Below are positions 1 through 6,427 of a stretch of DNA of 36,106 bases, piece after piece. Position 1 is the first letter of the stretch. Every line of letters begins with the position of its first letter. The position numbers and the translations under genes are program-made. Source of the DNA: Lachnospiraceae bacterium UBA7110 (GTDB taxonomy: Bacteria; Bacillota; Clostridia; Lachnospirales; Lachnospiraceae); NCBI GenBank assembly GCA_002492295.1, contig DKYC01000109.1, positions 1 through 36,106 on the forward strand, written 5' to 3'. Under the pieces are notes generated by a model. That model was not told where the DNA came from. It saw only the letters and a list, made by a program, of their open reading frames with translations, and made no database searches.

Positions 1-811
1 CGTCTCCCAGCTCCTCTAATATCCTTCTATTCATATCCCGTCTTTCCTTATCTATGAACCATCCGTATTTATTAAAATAAATACACGCCGATTTCATATG
101 GATAAAAAACATTTTCCAATTCTTGTAAGAGCCCTGTTCATGGCTGTGCACTATCTGCACCTTAGGATAATAGATTGTCTTTCCCACAGCGTGCAGTCTG
201 CGCATCAGGTCAAAATCCTCACAGTACATAAAAAACCGTTCATCAAATTCCAGCCTTTTTTCTTTTAATACGGAAGTCCTAAGGAACATAAAACACCCTG
301 ACAGGCATGGTGGGTTGATAATTTTATCATGCCCTGATAATTTCAGGATATATCTGTCATTTTGGCGCTGTGTAATCTTCTTTGGCAGAAATCTTCTGCC
401 AATCAGGTCAAACGGCGTGGGGAGTAGTTTACATAAATATTGGATTTTCCCATCTGGATAAAGCACCTTGGGCAGCATATATACGACATCCTTATGCCTG
501 TCCGCATAATTTTTTAGGACATCAATAATCGAGCTGTCAAATTTTATATCCGGATTCAGCACCAAATGATACTCCGAATGCTCCGCAAAAGCCTGTCGGA
601 TTCCAATATTATGCGCCGCGCCATATCCCAAATTCTTCCCATTAAAGCAGTATTGAATTGTCTCGTTTTCTATCTCTTTGCAGTAAGCGGTTTCCGTATT
701 TGAATTATCAATGATATATAATTTTCGGTCCGCATCCGGTCTGTAGCTTTGAAGCAGCTCCCAAAATACCCGGTAAGGCGTATTATATAAAACAACAGAA
801 GCAGTAATCAT
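1..811 (-). CDS. Family 2 glycosyltransferase, 3' end cut by window edge
   Basis: An open frame of 270 codons starts with ATG at 811 and leaves the window without a stop. The N-terminus (ITASVVLYN) and the later IIDNS form the nucleotide-sugar fold of GT-A enzymes. NPDIKF (residues 86-91) is the DXD-like metal site typical of rhamnosyltransferase-like GT2 proteins, and CEDFDLMRR (197-205) carries the ED signature of the acceptor/base region. No membrane segment is visible, so a cytoplasmic enzyme adding a sugar to a cell-surface polysaccharide or glycolipid precursor is the likely role; donor and acceptor cannot be told. The start is supported by an AGGAGTGATT ribosome binding site just upstream. 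A strong promoter with two palindromes lies 120-165 bases upstream. It is probably the first gene of a surface-polysaccharide cluster to the left (inference). Confidence 0.85.
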   Translation of the reverse strand, partial: MITASVVLYNTPYRVFWELLQSYRPDADRKLYIIDNSNTETAYCKEIENETIQYCFNGKNLGYGAAHNIGIRQAFAEHSEYHLVLNPDIKFDSSIIDVLKNYADRHKDVVYMLPKVLYPDGKIQYLCKLLPTPFDLIGRRFLPKKITQRQNDRYILKLSGHDKIINPPCLSGCFMFLRTSVLKEKRLEFDERFFMYCEDFDLMRRLHAVGKTIYYPKVQIVHSHEQGSYKNWKMFFIHMKSACIYFNKYGWFIDKERRDMNRRILEELGD

Positions 812-904
812 TCGAATCACTCCTACCTTTTCCGCATACCATATGATAATTTCCACTGCTGCTGCAGCAGGAATCATATCGGCACTCCTATTATATTCCA
901 AATA

Positions 905-923
905 TGACATTCACCAAATGTCA
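905..923. promoter_or_regulatory. Putative operator, palindrome copy 1
   Basis: The sequence TGACATTCACCAAATGTCA has arms TGACA/TGTCA, extended to 7-base arms TGACATT/AATGTCA. It lies immediately downstream of the predicted leftward transcription start. A second copy, identical at 16 of 19 positions, starts 53 bases away. The geometry suggests a repressor dimer site; the regulator is unknown. Confidence 0.5.
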
Positions 924-934
924 ATTCGCTTTAT

Positions 935-963
935 ATCATAGCACCTCAAAGATATTTTGACAA
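935..963 (-). promoter_or_regulatory. Sigma-A promoter for the glycosyltransferase gene
   Basis: On the minus strand TTGTCA (958-963) and TATGAT (935-940) are separated by exactly 17 bases. The expected start is near 928, giving a leader of about 115 bases before the ATG at 811. The -35 box lies inside one palindrome, and the other palindrome covers the first transcribed bases. Confidence 0.6.
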
Positions 964-976
964 GCACAAAATGTCA
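958..976. promoter_or_regulatory. Putative operator, palindrome copy 2
   Basis: The sequence TGACAAGCACAAAATGTCA has the same TGACA-N9-TGTCA layout as the copy at 905. It overlaps the -35 box of the leftward promoter, so a bound protein would block RNA polymerase. Confidence 0.5.
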
Positions 977-1008
977 TTTTTTCTTAAACCGGAGCTATTT
1001 CCGTTCCC

Positions 1009-1038
1009 TTGAACAGCTCCAAAACCGTAAATTATAAC
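1009..1038 (+). promoter_or_regulatory. Possible promoter for the XRE gene
   Basis: TTGAAC (1009-1014) is followed by TTATAA/TATAAC at 1032-1038, with a spacer of 17-18 bases. The leader to the ATG at 1193 would be about 150 bases. It is the best plus-strand candidate in the gap but not a strong one. Confidence 0.3.
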
Positions 1039-1192
1039 CTTTTTCGGAAAATATAACAGAATAAAAATAGATACCACTTAATTTTATGTAGGTCAGATAT
1101 TTACTACATGTCACTTTTCGTCTACAGATACGCTAAATTAGATATATTGACTTCTTCAATACAAATACCCAAACAGGAAATACAGGTGGATT

Positions 1193-1447
1193 ATGTTCAA
1201 AAACAAAAACAATTCTTCTAACAACATATGCGGCAGGAATGTTCACAAATACAGAATTGAAAACTTTCCCCATTTATCACAGCGGATGCTGGCTGACCGC
1301 CTGCAGCTGGAAGGGATTGACCTTGACAAGAATGCCATACAACGTATCGAAAGCGGTCAGCGTTTTGTTACGGACATCGAACTTCTTGCCTTATCAAAAA
1401 CACTTAAAGTGACGTTGGATGATTTGCTGAAATATGGAACATCCTAA
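1193..1447 (+). CDS. Small XRE-family helix-turn-helix regulator
   Basis: This 84-residue protein is essentially a single Cro/C1-type DNA-binding domain. Residues 14-77 contain the scaffold: RNVHKYR (helix 1), LSQRMLADRLQ (helix 2), NAIQRIESGQRF (recognition helix and following turn) and the closing ELLALSKTLKVTLDDLL. A GGTGG-type ribosome binding site lies close upstream of the ATG. No effector or membrane domain is present. It is divergent from the glycosyltransferase, so it might act on the palindromes between them, but this is inference. Its 3' end overlaps a decayed toxin-like reading frame, which raises the alternative that it derives from a toxin-antitoxin locus. A rho-independent terminator follows at 1609. 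Confidence 0.8.
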   Translation: MFKNKNNSSNNICGRNVHKYRIENFPHLSQRMLADRLQLEGIDLDKNAIQRIESGQRFVTDIELLALSKTLKVTLDDLLKYGTS

Positions 1448-1580
1448 CGGTGATATGTGGAAACTGCGCCCATTAAGGGATAAGATTCTCTTTAAAAACC
1501 TAGAAAACACTTTCCAAAAAGGGGAAAAAGACAGAACGGAATCTGGCAGACCTGAAAGAAAAGGGATTAGACATGGTTAA
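1434..1580 (+). pseudogene. Decayed RelE/HigB (Gp49-like) toxin remnant
   Basis: Overlapping the end of the XRE gene in another frame, codons from 1434 read MEHPNGDMWKLRPLRDKILF, which resembles the core strand region of Gp49/DUF891-type RelE-superfamily toxins. From 1531 a different frame reads TERNLADLKEKGLD, resembling the C-terminal helix of the same family. The middle segment is shortened and frameshifted, and the usual N-terminal half is absent. I therefore read it as a broken toxin gene beside the XRE gene. The assignment rests on remembered family sequence, not a search. Confidence 0.5.
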
Positions 1581-1608
1581 ATCCAGACAGGATAAGGGTA
1601 TCCGAGAG

Positions 1609-1648
1609 GAAAGCCGCCTTTTCCTATGGTCTGGCAGCTTTCTTTTTC
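1609..1648 (+). terminator. Rho-independent terminator after the XRE gene
   Basis: GAAAGC (1609-1614) pairs with GCTTTC (1637-1642), with extra GCC/GGC pairing inside, followed by five T. It would end plus-strand transcription from the XRE gene before the convergent hydrogenase gene. Confidence 0.55.
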
Positions 1649-1693
1649 AAACAGATACCTTTATTTTAAAAATCAGCTTCTTATCAATCCTAC

Positions 1694-3190
1694 TTATTCC
1701 GGCTGGCGCGCATCCCCATCCGGAAGCTTTTTCTTTGTAGCATTCTTAAAGCCCAGCAAATCCTTCGCCGCAACAGGGATTGGGATATTCGTTCCTGCAC
1801 CTGCCACGCATCCTCCGGGACACGCCATTCCCTCTATTAAACATCCGTTCTTCTTCCCCGCCTTTGCAAGCATCAGGATTTTTTTACACTCCGAAAGGCT
1901 CTCCGCATGCTCGATGTGGATTTCCGTATCGGGGTAATATTCCTTAATACAGCTCTCAATCGCACTTGCAACGCCGCCCGCAACGCCATAGCCGCGCCCC
2001 GCCGCCGTCGCGCCCTCCATCCGGTCAAGCGCCTCTATCTCCTCAAGCAGGATTCCCTTTGCCTCAAACATACCCGTAAGTTCCTCAAACGTAATGACAA
2101 AGTCCACATCAGAGCGCACAGTTCTGCGCATCGCCTCAAGCTTTTTGCTTGCACACGGTCCGATAAAAACCACACTTGCGTCAGGATGCTCTTTTTTGAT
2201 GACGCGTGCCGTCGCAACCATTGGCGTGAGCGCGTTGCTGATTTTGTCAATCGTCTCGGGGAAAAATTTTTTTGCAAGCATTGACCATGACGGACAACAT
2301 GATGTCAAAAGAAACGGCACTTCTCCTGTCGCGACCTCACTCACATAATGCTCCGCCTCCGTCATTGCCCCCATATCCGCACCGATTGCCGTCTCATACA
2401 CATCGTAAAAGCCAAGCTCCTTTAGCGCCGTCTTAAACATATCCGGCGTCACCTTCGGTCCAAACTGCCCGACAAATGCAGGCGCCACCTGCGCAATGAT
2501 TTTCCTGCCCGACTGCATCGCACGGATTAACTGGAAAATCTGCGACTTGTCGGCAATCGCGCCAAACGGACAGCTTACCATGCACTGTCCGCAGGAAACA
2601 CATTTCTCCTCGTCAATCACCGCCCTGCCGTGTTTATCCGAGTAAATGGCATTAACGCCGCAGTGCGCAAGGCAGGGGCGCTGCTGGTGTGAGATTGCGT
2701 CGTAAGGACAGACTGTCTTACACTTTCCACATTTAATACATTTTTCCTGGTCAATTACGGAGCGTCCATTCTGCATGGTAATTGCCCCTCTCGGACACAC
2801 TTCATTACAAGGGTGTGCAAGACACCCCATGCATTTATTCGTCACCTCATATTTATTCTCCGCGCACGCATTGCACGCCGATGCAATCACCTGCATCAAA
2901 GGCGGCTCATAATATTTTTCATCAATATTGCTTTCCTCCACGCCCTGACTGACCGGAACCGGCTCATCCTCCGGACGCGGCGACATTCCCATCGCAAGTC
3001 TTGTACGCTCACGCACAATCTCCCGTTCCCGGTAAATATTATCCCAATACGGTGAGTTTTCCGCATCGACCAGCTTATACGGAAGCGCCTCCATATCGTC
3101 TACAATATTTTCGGAATGGTACGCCATATTTGCCACCTCCCTGAATATTGCGCGCCTTGTCTTCCTGACCTGTGTATCAATTCCTCTCAT
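1694..3190 (-). CDS. Monomeric [FeFe] hydrogenase, group B-like
   Basis: The 498-residue protein should interconvert protons and H2 with ferredoxin in the cytoplasm. The H-cluster ligands are visible in three motifs: TSCCPSW (296-302), GPCASKK (344-350) and EGMACPGGC (453-461). The N-terminal half carries cysteine groups at about 120-132, 151-161 and 197-207 that fit several 4Fe-4S clusters. The GPCASKK form of motif 2, in place of the group A form MPC-x-x-K-x-x-E, points to group B enzymes common in Clostridia. The start MRGIDT matches the usual family beginning (from memory) and has an AAAGGGG ribosome binding site. No maturases (HydEFG) or NADH-binding subunit genes are nearby, so it probably works alone with ferredoxin. 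It is separated from the pectin operon by a terminator. Confidence 0.9.
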   Translation of the reverse strand: MRGIDTQVRKTRRAIFREVANMAYHSENIVDDMEALPYKLVDAENSPYWDNIYREREIVRERTRLAMGMSPRPEDEPVPVSQGVEESNIDEKYYEPPLMQVIASACNACAENKYEVTNKCMGCLAHPCNEVCPRGAITMQNGRSVIDQEKCIKCGKCKTVCPYDAISHQQRPCLAHCGVNAIYSDKHGRAVIDEEKCVSCGQCMVSCPFGAIADKSQIFQLIRAMQSGRKIIAQVAPAFVGQFGPKVTPDMFKTALKELGFYDVYETAIGADMGAMTEAEHYVSEVATGEVPFLLTSCCPSWSMLAKKFFPETIDKISNALTPMVATARVIKKEHPDASVVFIGPCASKKLEAMRRTVRSDVDFVITFEELTGMFEAKGILLEEIEALDRMEGATAAGRGYGVAGGVASAIESCIKEYYPDTEIHIEHAESLSECKKILMLAKAGKKNGCLIEGMACPGGCVAGAGTNIPIPVAAKDLLGFKNATKKKLPDGDARQPE

Positions 3191-3248
3191 ATCCGAACCG
3201 CACCCCTTTCTTCGACTGCCAAATTATCGACTTCTTACCTTTACACTC

Positions 3249-3277
3249 ATTTTGACATATTTTTAACAAACTTGCAA
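3249..3277 (-). promoter_or_regulatory. Possible promoter for the hydrogenase gene
   Basis: On the minus strand TTGCAA (3272-3277) and CAAAAT (3249-3254) are spaced by 17 bases, about 60 bases ahead of the ATG at 3190. The match is moderate, but it lies between the upstream terminator and the gene. Confidence 0.3.
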
Positions 3278-3298
3278 CCCCTATTTTTAAAGAAAGCA

Positions 3299-3327
3299 AA
3301 AGAGCCTGCCCGCGCAAGCTCTTTTTA
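3299..3327 (-). terminator. Terminator of the pectin operon
   Basis: AAAAGAGC and GCTCTTTTT form a hairpin with a 12-base loop just after the stop codon of the isomerase gene. Both flanks are A/T runs, so the minus-strand transcript has a stem followed by U residues. It separates the pectin operon from the hydrogenase gene. Confidence 0.55.
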
Positions 3328-3331
3328 AATC

Positions 3332-4168
3332 CTAACTGTTCCGATAAACCGCCCTGATATGTTCCAACGCCGCCACCGCATTCTCCGGACTTGTATTTTC
3401 CAGCGTAGCGTGCATAAACGGCTTTTCCTTCTTCATATACGGAATGACACGCTCCCAATGGCACATCCCCTGCCCCACTGGCACCGACACAAGCTTTCCG
3501 TCTTTTATCTGAAAATCCTTCACATGAAGCACGGCAACATCTTTCCCCAGCAGCTCTAACGCCTCATCCAAAATCTCGTCCTGTTTTTCATAATTATAAA
3601 TCTCAAGCAGGTTGACAGGATCAAGGATAATCCGCAAATTCGGCGAATTAATCTCATCCAGCACGCGCCTTGCACGGACGGGATTACACACGATATGCCT
3701 TACCACCGGCTCAATTGCCATTAAAACGCCCATCTGCTCCGCATATTTTACGACCGGGCGCAGATTGTTGATAAAAATCTGCAGGGACTCCTCATTCCAA
3801 CAGGCTTCCTCAAACTTGTACTCAACATTCGGCGCACCTGTTTCCGTGCCAACCACACCCGCACCCAAATGCGCCGCAAAGCGGATGTTTGCCATATACT
3901 TATTCTGAATTGCCTTTAACTTCCCGTCATCCGGATTAGCAAGATTTAAATAGCAGCCAAGCACTGCCACATCCAGCCCGTACCGGTCAAAAAGCCGCCT
4001 GAGATACATCGCATACCCCGGCGTGAGCGCGCTTTCCGCTACCGAATTTTCGCTGATAACCTTGGAAAGCGCAAGGTGCGCACAGACAAACCCCTGCTCC
4101 TGCACCGCCTTTAGCCGTTCCTCAAGCGGAGCCTTCACCGCATCATGTAGTCTTATTCCAAACTGCAT
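3332..4168 (-). CDS. Sugar phosphate isomerase/epimerase-like TIM-barrel protein
   Basis: The 278-residue protein belongs to the xylose isomerase-like/AP endonuclease 2 TIM-barrel family. Likely metal ligands are E in MAIEPV, D in IILDPVN, H in LHVKDF and the late E in ATLENT, in the expected order. The start has a perfect AGGAGGT site five bases upstream. It follows the pectinesterase gene after 20 bases and is the last gene of the GH28-GH105-CE8 operon, so it probably isomerises or epimerises a sugar acid from pectin. The substrate cannot be read from the sequence. Hydroxypyruvate isomerase-like or 2-keto-sugar epimerase activities are alternatives. Confidence 0.75.
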   Translation of the reverse strand: MQFGIRLHDAVKAPLEERLKAVQEQGFVCAHLALSKVISENSVAESALTPGYAMYLRRLFDRYGLDVAVLGCYLNLANPDDGKLKAIQNKYMANIRFAAHLGAGVVGTETGAPNVEYKFEEACWNEESLQIFINNLRPVVKYAEQMGVLMAIEPVVRHIVCNPVRARRVLDEINSPNLRIILDPVNLLEIYNYEKQDEILDEALELLGKDVAVLHVKDFQIKDGKLVSVPVGQGMCHWERVIPYMKKEKPFMHATLENTSPENAVAALEHIRAVYRNS

Positions 4169-4188
4169 ACCCTACCTCCTAAATCCAT

Positions 4189-5148
4189 TTAAAATCCAAG
4201 TACCTTCTCCCGCGTATATTCCGCCGCCTCGCTGTCCGAAAGGAACCGCACAAACGGCGCGCGCTCATTTCCGGCGCCTTCCCCGAAATTCCGGTATTCC
4301 GCAAAATACACCGTGTCCCATGCGTCCCTTTTATTCCAGTCATGCCAGCCTTCCTTTTTGATATGCCCGCCGATTTCCGAGTTCATCACAACCGCCTTCG
4401 CATAATTTCGCCACGGTCTGCCAAGATACGCACTCTCCTTCGGGCAATCCCCGGTAAAACGGCAATGGTTAAATACATACCCGTACGGTTCGCCCTCATA
4501 GGTGGACGGTGCCGTCACATAGCCGCAGACTTCATCCTTCCGGTCACGCATGAACAGTTCACATCCCTCAAAATATGCCGTGGCGCTTCCAAATATAAAA
4601 TCAATGTTTCCAGAGATAAAACAGTCCTTATAAAGATGTCTGCCGTGCCGGCGCGGCGCAAACTCCTTTGGTCCTTTAAAGCCGCCCGGCAGATTTTCCT
4701 TTTTGGGAAGCGGCGCGGTAAAGAGCGTGTCCTGATACCCCTCAAACCGGCAGTTCTCAAATCTAAGACAATCCCCGTCTGCATAAACGGCAAGCGCCTG
4801 CCCGACCGCATCGCCCTGTCCCGCCTCATTCAAAAAGGAAATATGGCAGGCATAAAAATCATCCGCGTCAATAAAAACACTCGGTGTCCGGAATGTTCCA
4901 CGTTTATCACCCTCCGGCATCACATCCTGCGCCGCATCGGAATACGTAATTTTTGTCGTATGCGCATCCGCGCCAATAAAGGAAATATGATTTTGATTTA
5001 CAACAATCCGCTCATGATATACGCCCGGTGCAATGTGTATCTCAACCTTGATGCCGTCATACTGCCTTGCAGCCTCAAGCGCCTTTCCAATCGTTGAAAA
5101 CGCCGTATCACCGTCCGCAGCCGAAACCTGCAGCTTTTTTACCTCCAT
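4189..5148 (-). CDS. Pectinesterase (CE8), cytoplasmic
   Basis: The 319-residue enzyme should remove methyl esters from galacturonate units, giving methanol and free acid. CE8 landmarks are in order: Q117 in GQALAV, the catalytic pair D140 (GYQDTLF) and D183 (GNIDFIFG), and R244 in YLGRPWR. Repeating beta-strand segments fit a parallel beta-helix. There is no signal peptide (N-terminus MEVKKLQVSA), so it acts on imported oligomers, not wall pectin. It lies between GH105 and the isomerase in one operon, 106 bases after the GH105 stop. That gap is filled by a tandem repeat, and the ribosome binding site is GAGGAG, 11 bases from the ATG. Confidence 0.92.
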   Translation of the reverse strand: MEVKKLQVSAADGDTAFSTIGKALEAARQYDGIKVEIHIAPGVYHERIVVNQNHISFIGADAHTTKITYSDAAQDVMPEGDKRGTFRTPSVFIDADDFYACHISFLNEAGQGDAVGQALAVYADGDCLRFENCRFEGYQDTLFTAPLPKKENLPGGFKGPKEFAPRRHGRHLYKDCFISGNIDFIFGSATAYFEGCELFMRDRKDEVCGYVTAPSTYEGEPYGYVFNHCRFTGDCPKESAYLGRPWRNYAKAVVMNSEIGGHIKKEGWHDWNKRDAWDTVYFAEYRNFGEGAGNERAPFVRFLSDSEAAEYTREKVLGF

Positions 5149-5190
5149 AATTGCAATTTCTCCTCTATTTCTTCAGTATACGCATCTTTG

Positions 5191-5296
5191 CCTATGCACA
5201 CTTATGCTTTTTTATCCAAAACGCACATCTCCGCATATGCATGCCTATGCGCATTTACACTTCTTTATCCAGCACGCACATCTCCGCATATGCAAG
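5191..5296. repeat. 53-bp tandem duplication over the GH105 gene end
   Basis: Two adjacent 53-base units (5191-5243 and 5244-5296) match at 45 of 53 positions. The right unit holds the last codons and stop of the GH105 gene (protein end AYAEMCVLDKEV). The left unit, beyond the stop, would read AYAEMCVLDKKA followed by its own TAA. The left copy is thus a duplicated 3' gene end, now untranslated. A shorter, more degenerate third piece may lie at 5165-5190. Confidence 0.85.
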
Positions 5297-6394
5297 CAGG
5301 AACGGTGCTGTTCCTTTTGCGTCATCCTTTACAATCGGTTCTGACATATAATACTCATAAGTCCCGTCCCGCCTCAGCTTATCTGCCGGTCCAAGACCCG
5401 CCACAAGACAAATGCCGTCAAGACTCATATTCCCATCAACCTCTGATAAATATTTGTCACAAATACCATGAAACGCCTTCACGCCATACGCACTGTATTC
5501 CTTCGGAAGATATCCAAGCCGCGCACCCTTCATCAGACAGTACGCCATAATCGAGCTGCCGCTTGTCTCCAAATAATTCTTCTCCCTGTCAGGGAAATTC
5601 GGCACCTGATACCACATACCCTCCGGCGACTGGTATTTAAGCATCGCATCAATTAAATCCCTGTACATCTTTGCCAAGTGTTCATACTCCGGCGTACCCG
5701 CGTCTGCCAGTGTCAGCGTGTCAAGCAGCGCCATTGAAAACCACCCAAGCGCCCTAAGCCAGAAATTCTTGGAAAGACCGGTCACTGGATCTGCCCAAAA
5801 CATCTGTTTTTCCGAATCATACGCGTGATAATACAGCCCCGTTTTTTCATCCCTTAAATACTTCTCAACATTAAAGAACTGGTTATAAATATCCTGATAA
5901 TTCTTCTTTTCATTAAAGCGCTTCTCGTACTCCATATAGAATGGCAGTGCCATATACAACCCGTCAAGCCATACCTGGTTGGGATAAATATTTTTATGCC
6001 AAAAGTTTCCTTCCTTTGTACGAGGCATTTCAAGAATCTGCTGATAAATCGTTTTTGTCGCCTTTGCGTATTTTTCCTTACCCGTCAAATCATAAAGCGT
6101 AAAAAGATTTTTCCCCTCGTTAATATGGTCAAGATTTAACTCATCTTTATCATATCCGCGGATTGTTCCGTCCTCCTCGACGCGGTACCCGATATATTCG
6201 TCAGAAAATTTCAGGAATTTTTCATTTTTCGTCACCTTGTAAAGCTCCAGCAGCGACATAATCATACAGCCGTCAATATAGTCCCATGTCGCCTTCTTGC
6301 CAGCCCTGATTTTCTCAATGTTCCACACCGGCTCGTCCAGTGTACTTCTGTCTATCAATCCGTTTACATATTTATCTACGATTTCTATTGCCAT
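5255..6394 (-). CDS. GH105 unsaturated (rhamno)galacturonyl hydrolase
   Basis: The 379-residue enzyme should cleave the terminal unsaturated uronate from oligomers made by pectate or rhamnogalacturonan lyases. It has the YteR/YesR-type alpha/alpha-barrel pattern, with the catalytic aspartate in VWLDGLYMALPF (D144), a conserved His in YYHAYD and RALGWFSMALLDTL. The start at 6394 is chosen because GGAGG lies six bases upstream. An ATG 12 bases earlier overlaps that site itself (ATGGAGG). No signal peptide is seen, so it is cytoplasmic. The gene follows GH28 by 33 bases, and its last codons and stop lie in a 53-bp tandem duplication. Confidence 0.9.
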   Translation of the reverse strand: MAIEIVDKYVNGLIDRSTLDEPVWNIEKIRAGKKATWDYIDGCMIMSLLELYKVTKNEKFLKFSDEYIGYRVEEDGTIRGYDKDELNLDHINEGKNLFTLYDLTGKEKYAKATKTIYQQILEMPRTKEGNFWHKNIYPNQVWLDGLYMALPFYMEYEKRFNEKKNYQDIYNQFFNVEKYLRDEKTGLYYHAYDSEKQMFWADPVTGLSKNFWLRALGWFSMALLDTLTLADAGTPEYEHLAKMYRDLIDAMLKYQSPEGMWYQVPNFPDREKNYLETSGSSIMAYCLMKGARLGYLPKEYSAYGVKAFHGICDKYLSEVDGNMSLDGICLVAGLGPADKLRRDGTYEYYMSEPIVKDDAKGTAPFLLAYAEMCVLDKEV

Positions 6395-6427
6395 TTTTTC
6401 CTCCATTTTTAAAGTGTTTCAAATATC

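Larger units (their letters stand above)
812..1192. other. Divergent intergenic region with promoters and palindromes
   Basis: This 381-base AT-rich gap separates the leftward glycosyltransferase from the rightward XRE gene. It holds a leftward sigma-A promoter (935-963), a second leftward TATAAT (890-895), two copies of a 19-base interrupted palindrome (905-923 and 958-976), a lone TGTCA half-site (1109-1113) and a possible rightward promoter (1009-1038). I see no protein-like frame. Confidence 0.6.

Noticed and set aside
3177..3464. Minus-strand 95-codon ORF overlapping the isomerase gene end and its terminator
   Set aside because: It lies out of frame inside the isomerase gene and crosses a terminator and promoter region; no family resemblance and no ribosome binding site.
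4342..5097. Long plus-strand ORF (251 codons) opposite the pectinesterase gene
   Set aside because: It mirrors the codon structure of the real gene on the other strand, with basic, protein-unlike composition.
5149..5254. CRISPR-like repeat in the GH105-pectinesterase gap
   Set aside because: There are only two adjacent units without spacers, and one encodes the GH105 C-terminus, so it is a tandem duplication.
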